A stretch of 36,945 bases of DNA from Aurantibacter sp042094015 (GCF_042094015.1 NZ_JBELDZ010000019.1:1-36945), one strand, 5' to 3'. Positions 25,399 through 33,149 are shown, numbered from the stretch's first letter. Made by a program: numbers and translations. The notes: generated by a model from the letters alone, not told the origin.

Positions 25399-25436
25399 CG
25401 TTACTTTAATGAATAAAACGCTGTTGCATTATTGTT

Positions 25437-27659
25437 ATGCTAAAAAATAAAATTTTACATATCCTTTTTTGTTGTCTTATGTGTGTTTCTATTACCGCTC
25501 AGAATAAAACGAGCGAAGAAATAAAAGCATCCAAGGAAAAAGTAGCTATGTATATTACTGAAGCTGAAAACAATATTAAAGAAGATCAGTATTACCAAGC
25601 TAGAAAAGACTTAGACGACGCATTAAAATACGCTAGAAACATAAATGACAATGAACGTATTGGTCTTGTTTATTATGAAATTGGTGAGTTAATGCTTTTA
25701 ATGCAAGAATATGACGAAGCAGAACTGTCTTTTCAAAAAGCCATATTAAAACAAGAACTTTTAAATAACAAAATAGCTTTAGCAAATAGTTACAGTGGAC
25801 TTGGAGACACGTATTTAAACTTATTTCGATATGATTCTGCAAAAAAATATTATCAGTTAGCAGAAATTGTTTTTGGAGAAGTAAATGATGTAGATGCTCA
25901 AATGTATGCAATCTTAAAAAAAGCTATTGTACACTATAGGTTAGATGAGTTTAGTTTTGCTATAGAGGAATTTGACAAATGTATATCTAGAGCAAAAACA
26001 AAAAAAGCACAAGATGTTTTAAGTGCTTCATATATATATAAAGGACATATTGTATCACGTATAATAGATTTAGAACGTGGTAGATTAATGGTATATAGTG
26101 GTCTGAGTATTGCAGAAGAAAATAACTACACAGAAATTTTAAAAAACACATTCTTTATTATTAGTGATATTCAGGAAAGAAATGGAGAATTAATAGAATC
26201 TAATAAATATTTAAAAAAACATATTAGGTATAACGATTCATTAAATGCTGTAAAAGACAACAAGTTATCTACAAAAAAACGTTTAGAATTTTTAAAAAAT
26301 GACCAGACTGAATACCAATTAGAAAAAATTGAAAACCTTCAAGAGCTAAAAGATACTAAAACCGAGAACAAGATTATTACAATGCTTGGTTTTGCATTTT
26401 TTACAATACTTTCTTTATTTACAATTTCGCTTTATAAAAACAATACTATTCGTAAAAAATCTAACAAAGAGCTTTCTGCAAAAAACAAAGAACTTATAAT
26501 AGCAAAAGAAACAGCAGAACAAGCTACAAAAGCTAAAGCAAATTTCTTATCTACTGTAACCCATGAATTAAGAACACCACTTTATGCAGTTACAGGATTA
26601 ACAAATATGCTTATTGAAGAAAACCCAAAAGAAGAGCAAAAAGGACACTTAAATTCACTAAAATTCTCTGGAGATTATTTACTTACTTTTATTAATGATA
26701 TTTTAGATGTTAACAAAATTGAAGCTCAAAAAGTAGATATTCAAACAGAAGTTTTCAATCTTAAATCCAAGGTAAAAAACATAATATTAGCATTAAGTAA
26801 TGCACAACCAAAAAATAATGTAAAAATTCACTTAGAATACGATAAAGATTTGCCAAGTTATTTTGTTTTAGATCAGGTTAAAATCTCTCAAGTATTAATT
26901 AACCTTATTGGAAACGCCATAAAATTCACCAAAAATGGAGACGTTTGGGTAAGAATTTTAAAAACAAAAGTAGAACAAGAAAAATACACATTACGATTTG
27001 AGGTAGAAGATAATGGGATTGGTATAAGTAAAGAAAAACAAGAAAATATATTTGATAGTTTCTCGCAAGGCTCTATAGAAATAAATAGGAAATATGGTGG
27101 TACTGGACTTGGATTATCAATTGTAAAAGGGTTAGTTGGAATTTTAGGTGGTACTATAAGTCTTAAAAGTGAACTAGGAAAGGGAACAAAGTTTTATTTT
27201 GAAATTGATGTTAAAAAAGGAGAAAAAATAACAGAAGTAAAACAAATTGAATACTTCAAAGATGTTGAAAAAAACAACCTTGAAAACATTAATGTTTTAA
27301 TTGTTGAAGACAATAAAATTAATCAAATGATTACTCAAAAAACATTGAGTAAAATGAAAATTACAAGTGATATTGTAGACAATGGAGAAGCTGCAGTAGA
27401 ACTTGTAAAACAAAAAAAGCACAATGTCGTTTTAATGGATATTCATATGCCAGGAATTAGTGGTGTTGAAGCTACAAAGCAAATACGTGTATTTGATAAA
27501 GACTTAATTATTTTTGCTCTAACCGCTGTAACATTAGATGATAAACTTAACGAATTTAAAACGGCTGGATTTACCAATGTTATTTCTAAACCTTTTAAAC
27601 AAGAAGTTTTCGAAAAAATTCTATTTACTGAGTTAACTAAGCAAGATATTATTAATTAG
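25437..27659 (+). CDS. Hybrid histidine kinase with TPR sensor domain
   Basis: 740 residues. Signal peptide/first hydrophobic segment at 1-22. Repeated helix pairs (TPR-like, about 35-280) form a periplasmic sensor. A membrane helix lies at about 313-335, followed by a coiled coil. HisKA has His376 in THELRTP, and the HATPase domain follows (N-box NLIGNAIKFT, DNGIGIS, GGTGLGLSIV, GKGTKF). A C-terminal receiver (about 620-735) has the phosphoacceptor Asp668 in LMDIHMPG and ends KPFKQEVFEK. A phosphorelay protein (Hpt) is not encoded nearby, so the output is not known. It converges on lpxK, with an 8-base overlap of the two stop regions. Confidence 0.93.
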   Translation: MLKNKILHILFCCLMCVSITAQNKTSEEIKASKEKVAMYITEAENNIKEDQYYQARKDLDDALKYARNINDNERIGLVYYEIGELMLLMQEYDEAELSFQKAILKQELLNNKIALANSYSGLGDTYLNLFRYDSAKKYYQLAEIVFGEVNDVDAQMYAILKKAIVHYRLDEFSFAIEEFDKCISRAKTKKAQDVLSASYIYKGHIVSRIIDLERGRLMVYSGLSIAEENNYTEILKNTFFIISDIQERNGELIESNKYLKKHIRYNDSLNAVKDNKLSTKKRLEFLKNDQTEYQLEKIENLQELKDTKTENKIITMLGFAFFTILSLFTISLYKNNTIRKKSNKELSAKNKELIIAKETAEQATKAKANFLSTVTHELRTPLYAVTGLTNMLIEENPKEEQKGHLNSLKFSGDYLLTFINDILDVNKIEAQKVDIQTEVFNLKSKVKNIILALSNAQPKNNVKIHLEYDKDLPSYFVLDQVKISQVLINLIGNAIKFTKNGDVWVRILKTKVEQEKYTLRFEVEDNGIGISKEKQENIFDSFSQGSIEINRKYGGTGLGLSIVKGLVGILGGTISLKSELGKGTKFYFEIDVKKGEKITEVKQIEYFKDVEKNNLENINVLIVEDNKINQMITQKTLSKMKITSDIVDNGEAAVELVKQKKHNVVLMDIHMPGISGVEATKQIRVFDKDLIIFALTAVTLDDKLNEFKTAGFTNVISKPFKQEVFEKILFTELTKQDIIN

Positions 27660-28662
27660 TTTTTACAAAGTTCAAAATCTGTTTATTAAAATCTAAAGCA
27701 TTATCAATTTCTATTTCTATAGGTAGATAATATAATTTATCTTTTAGGTTATGCTCAAACTGCAAGCGCATATAGTCTTTTTCAGTAGTTATAATTAAAT
27801 CTAATTCAGATAACGTATTAATATCCTTTTGAGTAAAATTGTAATGATCTTCATATTCTAAATGCTCAAAAACCAAATCTTTATTTTCTAAATAAGAAAC
27901 TAATGGTTTAGCATTTGCAATTCCAGTAACTAAAGTGAATTTTTTTAACGCATCTAAATCTAATTCAACTTTAGCCGATTTAACAGTTTTAGAATAAGTA
28001 ATAGAACTAAAATAAACAGACTGATATTCTAAAGGTTTTATCTTAGAAACAATTTGCTTTTTAGTTTCATCTGTAATTATTGTTGGACATTTTGTAACCA
28101 CAATAGCATTAGCTCGTTTATAACCACTTTTAGTCTCACGCAAATTACCAGTAGGCAACATAAAATCATCTGTAAATAAGTTAGAATACGTAGAAAGCAA
28201 CACATTAAATCCTGCCTTTACTTTTCTATGCTGAAAAGCATCATCTAAAACAATTACTTCTGGTTTTGGCTGCAAATCTGTCAATTTAGAAATTCCGTTT
28301 TGTCGATCTTCGCAAACAGCAACTGTAATATCTGTTCCAAAATTTTGGTAATACTGAAAACTCTCATCACCTAAATCTGCATGAGTCAAACCATTTTTAG
28401 CCAATACAAAACCTTTGGTTGCTCTACCGTAACCTCTGCTTAATGTCGCGATTTGTTTTTTATCTTTCAATAAATTAATTAAGTAACTAACCATTGGCGA
28501 TTTTCCTGTACCACCTACACTTAGATTACCAACACATATAACAGGGAAATCATAACTTTTTGATTTAAAAAAACCAACATTATATGCTTTATTAATACAC
28601 CAAGTGGCCAAAAAATAAATGGGTACAAACGGAAAAGCTAAATATCTAAAGAGTTTCATCAT
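27652..28662 (-). CDS. lpxK: Tetraacyldisaccharide 4'-kinase
   Basis: 336 residues. LpxK phosphorylates the 4' position of the disaccharide-1-phosphate to make lipid IVA, at the inner membrane. An N-terminal hydrophobic segment (RYLAFPFVPIYFLATWCI) anchors it. The Walker-A-like loop GNLSVGGTGKSP is at 45-56, and 'LDDAFQHRKV' is the conserved acidic/His catalytic stretch. Its ATG region is 64 bases from that of the NIF3 gene (divergent). Confirms a lipid A pathway in this organism. It is expected to be essential. Confidence 0.95.
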   Translation of the reverse strand: MMKLFRYLAFPFVPIYFLATWCINKAYNVGFFKSKSYDFPVICVGNLSVGGTGKSPMVSYLINLLKDKKQIATLSRGYGRATKGFVLAKNGLTHADLGDESFQYYQNFGTDITVAVCEDRQNGISKLTDLQPKPEVIVLDDAFQHRKVKAGFNVLLSTYSNLFTDDFMLPTGNLRETKSGYKRANAIVVTKCPTIITDETKKQIVSKIKPLEYQSVYFSSITYSKTVKSAKVELDLDALKKFTLVTGIANAKPLVSYLENKDLVFEHLEYEDHYNFTQKDINTLSELDLIITTEKDYMRLQFEHNLKDKLYYLPIEIEIDNALDFNKQILNFVKTN

Positions 28663-28693
28663 AAGTTATGCGTTACAACGAAAGTAAAAATTT

Positions 28694-28701
28694 TATATTT
28701 G
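28694..28701 (+). promoter_or_regulatory. -7 element (TATATTTG) of the NIF3-family gene
   Basis: Exact TAnnTTTG match 25 bases before the ATG at 28727, in the divergent gap to lpxK. The base region 17-23 upstream has GTTA, not TTG. Confidence 0.5.
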
Positions 28702-28726
28702 TTCCATATTATAAAACTGAATATTT

Positions 28727-29821
28727 ATGCAAATTGCAGATGTTATTTCAATTATAGAAAAAGAAATTCCCTTAAATTATGCCGAAGATTTTGATAATGT
28801 TGGGCTTTTAGTTGGTAATAAAAATGAAGACTTAAAAGGAATCTTAGTCACTCTAGATACTACAGAAGCTGTTGTGGACGAAGCAATAAAAAAAGGATGC
28901 AATTTTATTTGTAGTTTTCATCCCATTATATTTAAAGGTCTAAAATCTTTAACTGGTAAAACATATGTAGAGCGTACAGTTTTAAAAGCAATTCAAAATA
29001 ACATTGCTATTTATGCTATTCATACAGCTTTAGATAATTCTATTATTGGTGTTAATAAAATGATTTGTAATCAATTAAATCTTAAAAACACTAAGATTTT
29101 AATTCCGCAGAAAAACACTTTAAAAAAACTAACCACTTACGTTCCAAAAAATGAAGCTGAAGCATTAAGAACCGCTTTATTTAAAGCTGGAGCTGGACAC
29201 ATAGAAAACTATAGTAATTGTAGCTTTAATATTGAAGGAAATGGAACTTACCAAGGTAACAATGCTTCAAACCCTAGAAAAGGCAACAAAAATGAATTAC
29301 ATACAGAACAAGAAACTCAAATTTCTGTAGTTTTTCAAAAACATTTAGAAAGTGAAATTTTATCAGCTTTACACAAAAATCATTCTTATGAAACAATTGC
29401 ATATGAGATAATTTCAATAGAAAACAAAAATCAAACTATTGGAATTGGAATGGTTGGAGAGCTAGAAACACCTTTGCCGGAAAAAGCATTTTTAGAATAC
29501 TTAAAAGCACATATGCAAACTAACACAATTCGTCATTCATCATTTCTAAATAAAGACATAAAGCGTATTGCGGTTTTAGGTGGTTCTGGTGCATTTGGAA
29601 TAAACGCAGCTAAAAAAGCAAAAGCAGATGTTTATATTACATCAGATTTAAAATATCATGATTTCTTTAGCGCAGAAAACAACATACTTTTAGCAGATAT
29701 TGGACATTATGAAAGCGAACAATTCACAAAAAACGGATTAGTAGCAATACTTACAAAAAAAATTCATAATTTTGCAATCTCTTTATCAAAGACAAACACA
29801 AATCCTGTTAAGTATTTTTAA
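28727..29821 (+). CDS. NIF3-family dinuclear metal-centre protein
   Basis: 364 residues, the long form with an inserted PII-like domain (about 128-235), as in many bacteria. Metal-ligand segments: DNVGLLVG (23-30), FHPIIFKG with His65 (the first of the usual His-His pair is Phe64 here), HTALDN, and near the C-terminus DIGHYESEQF. The family is broadly conserved, hexameric and binds two metals; its biochemical role is uncertain (linked to GTP cyclohydrolase I-like and wound-repair hypotheses). The DUF164 gene follows after 3 bases, a pair often found together. Confidence 0.93.
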   Translation: MQIADVISIIEKEIPLNYAEDFDNVGLLVGNKNEDLKGILVTLDTTEAVVDEAIKKGCNFICSFHPIIFKGLKSLTGKTYVERTVLKAIQNNIAIYAIHTALDNSIIGVNKMICNQLNLKNTKILIPQKNTLKKLTTYVPKNEAEALRTALFKAGAGHIENYSNCSFNIEGNGTYQGNNASNPRKGNKNELHTEQETQISVVFQKHLESEILSALHKNHSYETIAYEIISIENKNQTIGIGMVGELETPLPEKAFLEYLKAHMQTNTIRHSSFLNKDIKRIAVLGGSGAFGINAAKKAKADVYITSDLKYHDFFSAENNILLADIGHYESEQFTKNGLVAILTKKIHNFAISLSKTNTNPVKYF

Positions 29822-29824
29822 AAC

Positions 29825-30604
29825 ATGGCAAAAAAGAAAGAAATAACGGTAGAACAACGCTTAAGAGCGCTATACGACATACAAATTATTGACTCTAGAA
29901 TTGATGAGATAAGAAATGTTCGTGGAGAATTACCTATTGAAGTAAGTGACTTAGAAGATGAAGTTTCTGGATTACAGTTACGTTTGCAAAAACTTGAAGC
30001 TAGTTTAGAAGATATAGACACATCTATTCGCGATAAGAAAAACTTAATTGAAGAAGCTAAAGGCTTAATTAAGAAATACGCTACACAACAAGAAAATGTT
30101 AGAAATAATCGTGAATTCGATTCTTTAACGAAAGAAGTTGAGTTTCAAGAATTAGAAATTGAATTAGCAGAAAAACACATCCGTGAATTCAAAGCTAAAA
30201 CCGAACAAAAGAAAACGGTTATAGAAAACACTAAAGAACACAACAAAGAGCGTGAAGAACATTTAAAGCACAAAAAAAGTGAGTTAGATGCAATCTTAAA
30301 CGAAACTAAAAAAGAAGAAGAAGCTTTAGAAGCTAAAGTTGTTGAACTTAAAGGAAAGCTAGAAGAACGTTTAGTTAAAGCTTACGAGCGTATTAGAAGA
30401 AACGCAAAAAATGGTTTAGCTGTTGTTGCAATAGAACGTGGCGCTTCTGGAGGATCTTATTTTACAATTCCACCACAAGTACAAATGGAAATTGCTGCTC
30501 GTAAAAAAGTAATTACAGATGAGCATTCTGGTCGTATTTTAGTTGATGCCGAATTAGCTGAAGAACAAACAGTAAAAATGAATAAAATGATTGCTAAATT
30601 ATAA
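29825..30604 (+). CDS. DUF164 coiled-coil protein, zinc ribbon ligands lost
   Basis: 259 residues. About 15-185 is a long antiparallel coiled coil, as in the CT398/DUF164 family, followed by the place where the family has a C4 zinc ribbon. Here the ribbon fold is still recognisable (GASGGSYFTIPPQ at 206-218 and EHSGRILV at 233-240). However, the four expected cysteines (C-x-x-C twice) align with Ser208, Ser211, Asp232 and Ser235, so no zinc can bind there. The family is linked to nucleic acid or secretion-related roles without firm proof. It is co-transcribed with the NIF3 gene (3-base gap) and followed by a strong terminator. Confidence 0.9.
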   Translation: MAKKKEITVEQRLRALYDIQIIDSRIDEIRNVRGELPIEVSDLEDEVSGLQLRLQKLEASLEDIDTSIRDKKNLIEEAKGLIKKYATQQENVRNNREFDSLTKEVEFQELEIELAEKHIREFKAKTEQKKTVIENTKEHNKEREEHLKHKKSELDAILNETKKEEEALEAKVVELKGKLEERLVKAYERIRRNAKNGLAVVAIERGASGGSYFTIPPQVQMEIAARKKVITDEHSGRILVDAELAEEQTVKMNKMIAKL

Positions 30605-30624
30605 GCTTCATTTATTATTATATA

Positions 30625-30660
30625 AAAAAAAGCCTTTACATTTCTGTAAAGGCTTTTTTT
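30625..30660 (+). terminator. Rho-independent terminator after the DUF164 gene
   Basis: A 16-base stem (AAAAAAAGCCTTTACA at 30625-30640, complement at 30645-30660) with a 4-base loop, ending in seven T. Confidence 0.92.
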
Positions 30661-30745
30661 ATGATTTATTTTAAGAAAACTTTACAATAATTAAAATTAA
30701 GGTTTTCTAATTTTATTCGACCTAGGAGAAAGAAAAACACAAAAT

Positions 30746-31402
30746 ATGAAAACTTTAATTTTATCGTTAATTACTATTTTAACATTTAGTTGTCAAAATA
30801 ATGCGCAAAACAAAAACTCAAAAAAACAGTTAGACATTACAACTACAAAACCAATAGAAGTGCCTTTAGAAAATGGACTAGCTAAAGCATATTTTGCAAG
30901 TGGTTGTTTTTGGTGTGTAGAAGCTATTTACGAAAGCGTAAATGGCGTTACAGAAGTTTACAACGGTTATTCTGGCGGACATACTAAAAACCCAACGTAC
31001 GAGTCAAGCAATACAGGCAGAACTGGCCATGCAGAAGCTGTAGAAGTTATTTATAATCCTAAAGTAGTAAGTTTTAAAACCTTAGTTGATATTTATTTTG
31101 CATCTCAAAACCCAACACAAGCTAACGGACAAGGAAACGATAGAGGTTCGCAATACAGATCTATCTTATTCTACCAAAACGACACACAAAAACAAATTAT
31201 AGAGACCAAAAAAAATGCGCTAGCAAAACAACTTGGTGCAAAAATAGCAGCAGAAGTTTATCCGTTTCAAAAATTTTGGTTAGGCGAAGATTACCACCAA
31301 GATTACGAAAAGCGTCATCCAGAACATCCATACATTCAAAATGTATCTATTCCAAGATTAAATCATTTTAAACGTAAAATGCCAAGTGTATTAAAAAAAT
31401 AA
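30746..31402 (+). CDS. msrA: Peptide methionine-S-sulfoxide reductase, lipoprotein form
   Basis: 218 residues: an MsrA domain from about 42, preceded by a signal peptide with a lipobox (TFSC, lipidated Cys16). It would thus act in the periplasm or at the outer membrane, repairing methionine sulfoxide (S form) in exported proteins. The catalytic motif GCFWCVEA has the nucleophile Cys54. Other family features are 'GYSGGHTKNPTYE', 'GHAEAVEV' and the C-terminal 'ILFYQND...HQDYEKRHPEHPY' elements (gap is mine). No MsrB domain is attached. Single gene, between a terminator and repeat copy 2. Confidence 0.94.
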   Translation: MKTLILSLITILTFSCQNNAQNKNSKKQLDITTTKPIEVPLENGLAKAYFASGCFWCVEAIYESVNGVTEVYNGYSGGHTKNPTYESSNTGRTGHAEAVEVIYNPKVVSFKTLVDIYFASQNPTQANGQGNDRGSQYRSILFYQNDTQKQIIETKKNALAKQLGAKIAAEVYPFQKFWLGEDYHQDYEKRHPEHPYIQNVSIPRLNHFKRKMPSVLKK

Positions 31403-31431
31403 GTTCATTTTTTTCAAATATAAACAGTCCA

Positions 31432-31461
31432 CTGGATATTACAATAAAAAAATTATCTTTA
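31432..31461 (+). promoter_or_regulatory. Promoter-like element at the left of repeat copy 2
   Basis: TATCTTTA (31454-31461) matches TAnnTTTG in 7 of 8 positions. CTG (not TTG) lies 19 bases upstream at 31432-31434. Conserved in position with 12078-12107. Confidence 0.3.
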
Positions 31462-31553
31462 CGGGATAACAGTGGTGATAATCTTACCATATCCTGAGTT
31501 ATTTACGGGATATCAATAATAAAAGTTACTAAATAATACGTTGTGGTGCATTT
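31445..31553 (+). repeat. Cassette-associated repeat, copy 2, ending in inverted arm
   Basis: Matches copy 1 at 12091-12190 without gaps (91 of 100). Hairpins: TGGTGA/TTACCA with one G-T pair (31473-31478, 31484-31489), and ATATCCTG (31489-31496) with CGGGATAT (31506-31513), a longer stem than in copy 1. The three substitutions in the stems all keep or create pairing. The arm 31540-31553 (GTTGTGGTGCATTT) pairs with 32104-32118 across the gene. Same orientation as copy 1, 19,354 bases apart. Confidence 0.85.
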
Positions 31554-31565
31554 GAGAGAAACATT

Positions 31566-32096
31566 GTGAGTTTAAAAGAAAAATTAGACAAAATAGATTC
31601 CGAAATTGAAAACGGACTGAAATTCAAAGCGACTGACAGGTTGCGGAATTTGATACAGGAAAATCCGAATGAGATTGAATTATGGAATAAACTCGCTGAA
31701 CTTTATTACGAAAGTGGATTTTTGGATTCTGCTGGAAAATATTGGATTCTGACTGAACCAACTGACAACCGAATTAAAAAATGCGTTGAGATTTACGAAA
31801 AATCGGTAAACTATTCAGGATACCAGATTTTACAGGAAATAGTATTTCGAGGAGACAAATCCAAATTACCTGAATTTACTCAAAAAAAGTTATTGGAATT
31901 AGAATCTGATAGTAAAGGTAAAGCTAATTACGTTCCAAAATTCAGTCCAAAATCGAATAAACAAAGGCCGAAAAAAGGTAGCCCAAAAATGGATTTTAGA
32001 GATAAGCTAACAGTTTATCCAATCGTTGGAATTTTTATTTTTTTAGCAATATGTTCAATTATTGGAGTTATAACAGTAATAAAATGGATTTTCTGA
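31566..32096 (+). CDS. Cassette-borne TPR-like membrane protein (DUF6584-like)
   Basis: 176 residues, GTG start 12 bases after the 5' arm. The N-terminal 80 residues are helical: 'KATDRLRNLIQENPNEIELW', then KLAELYYESGFLDSAGKYWI. This resembles the DUF6584 type (a TPR-like domain). A basic linker (PKSNKQRPKKGSPK, about 128-141) leads to one C-terminal membrane helix at about 148-175 (YPIVGIFIFLAICSIIGVIT). Function unknown. Leucine and alanine codons differ from neighbours (CTG and GCG occur here, CTG not in msrA), a sign of a different origin. The stop is 7 bases before the 3' arm. Confidence 0.75.
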   Translation: MSLKEKLDKIDSEIENGLKFKATDRLRNLIQENPNEIELWNKLAELYYESGFLDSAGKYWILTEPTDNRIKKCVEIYEKSVNYSGYQILQEIVFRGDKSKLPEFTQKKLLELESDSKGKANYVPKFSPKSNKQRPKKGSPKMDFRDKLTVYPIVGIFIFLAICSIIGVITVIKWIF

Positions 32097-32103
32097 AATT
32101 AAA

Positions 32104-32140
32104 AAACGACACCACAACAAACGGATATAACTAATAAAAA
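32104..32140 (+). repeat. 3' inverted arm of cassette unit 3
   Basis: 32104-32118 (AAACGACACCACAAC) pairs with 31540-31553 (9-base core CACCACAAC, then C-G and three A-T pairs after a one-base bulge and one A-C mismatch). Followed by AAACGGATATAACTAATAAA, similar to the 3' flank of unit 1. Confidence 0.75.
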
Positions 32141-32182
32141 AGCATCAATATGAAAGCTAATTAATTAAGCAAGATAAAAAAT

Positions 32183-32198
32183 TTACCACATCTGGTAA
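32183..32198 (-). terminator. Weak terminator candidate for nadE
   Basis: On the minus strand, TTACCAGATGTGGTAA forms a 6-bp stem with a 4-base loop and is followed by ATTTTTT. It lies 71 bases after the nadE stop. The AT-rich short stem makes this only a candidate. The rest of 32097-32269 shows no gene. Confidence 0.35.
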
Positions 32199-32269
32199 TA
32201 ATAAATGTAACAAGTTAGAAAGCTCTTGTACCACTAATTACCAAATAATTATTTTACAACAAAGAAGTG

Positions 32270-33061
32270 TTATTCTTTCAAATTAGTTGGTATTTCACAA
32301 ATTGGAATAGGAATCATTTTGTGTTGGTTGTTACGGTTGTAGCGCATAAAAATTTTAAACACTTTCTTTTCTCTTCCTGTAAAATCACGTTCTAATTTTC
32401 CTTCATCTTTCATTTTCATTGCCCATTCTAATTCAGGATAACTTGCTCCAATTTGATCTTCGTCGCTTCTAGCATCGCCAAACAACCCATCGCTTGGTGC
32501 AGCTTCAATTATAGACTTAGGAACGTTTAATGCTTTTGCAATAGCATAAACTTCACTTTTAAGTAAATCGGCAATCGGGCTTAAATCTACGCCGCCATCA
32601 CCATATTTAGTATAAAAACCAACGCCAAAATCTTCAACTTTATTTCCAGTTCCAGCAACTAGTAAACCGTAAAGTCCTGCGTGATAGTATAAAGTAGTCA
32701 TTCGTAATCTGGCTCTGGTATTAGCTAAAGCCATATTTACAATATCTTCTTTACCTTCAAGAGAAACTTCGGTTGTAAATTCCTCAAAAACAGGTGTTAA
32801 ATCTGTTTTGGTGTCTTGTACATTAGGAAAACGTTTCTTTAATTGTTTAATATGTTCTTGTCCTCTAGAAACGTGACTTTCTGCTTGGTGAATTGGCATT
32901 TCAATACATAAAACATCTAAGCCTGTTTTAGCACAAAGTGTAGAGGTTACTGCAGAATCTATTCCTCCAGAAATTCCAACTACAAAACCTTTAACTCTAG
33001 CGTTTGTTGCATAATCTTTTAACCAGTTAACAATATGATCTATTACTTTTTCTGTTTGCAT
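32270..33061 (-). CDS. nadE: NH3-dependent NAD+ synthetase
   Basis: 263 residues, the short ammonia-dependent form without a glutaminase domain. It makes NAD+ from deamido-NAD+, ATP and ammonia. The ATP-pyrophosphatase P-loop is GISGGIDSAVTS (29-40). 'GTGNKVEDFGVGFYTKYGDGG' in pieces and 'DLSPIADLLKSEV' are the family motifs; ARLRMTTLYYHA is the dimer/substrate helix. ATG at 33061. Diverges from gldB; neighbouring nadE-gldB-gldC order is found in other flavobacteria as I recall. Confidence 0.95.
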   Translation of the reverse strand: MQTEKVIDHIVNWLKDYATNARVKGFVVGISGGIDSAVTSTLCAKTGLDVLCIEMPIHQAESHVSRGQEHIKQLKKRFPNVQDTKTDLTPVFEEFTTEVSLEGKEDIVNMALANTRARLRMTTLYYHAGLYGLLVAGTGNKVEDFGVGFYTKYGDGGVDLSPIADLLKSEVYAIAKALNVPKSIIEAAPSDGLFGDARSDEDQIGASYPELEWAMKMKDEGKLERDFTGREKKVFKIFMRYNRNNQHKMIPIPICEIPTNLKE

Positions 33062-33089
33062 ATTAAAAGGAAATTTAATTAAAGAGTAG

Positions 33090-33110
33090 TACCTTTGTCC
33101 AACAAAAATA
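33090..33110. promoter_or_regulatory. Divergent -7 elements for gldB and nadE
   Basis: TACCTTTG (33090-33097, plus) fits the -7 element of gldB, 52 bases before its ATG. TATTTTTG on the minus strand (33103-33110) fits nadE, with a leader of about 35-40 bases. No well-spaced TTG is present for either. The two elements face away from each other and overlap in reach. Confidence 0.5.
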
Positions 33111-33149
33111 AAGTAATTGCGTTAGTATTAAAAATTAATACTTAGTTAG

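Noticed and set aside
12091..31553. A 19 kb excisable island between direct repeats
   Set aside because: The interval holds murB, lpxK, lipA and gap, expected to be essential or near-essential, and no integrase or transfer gene; a historical rearrangement is possible but a mobile island is not supported.
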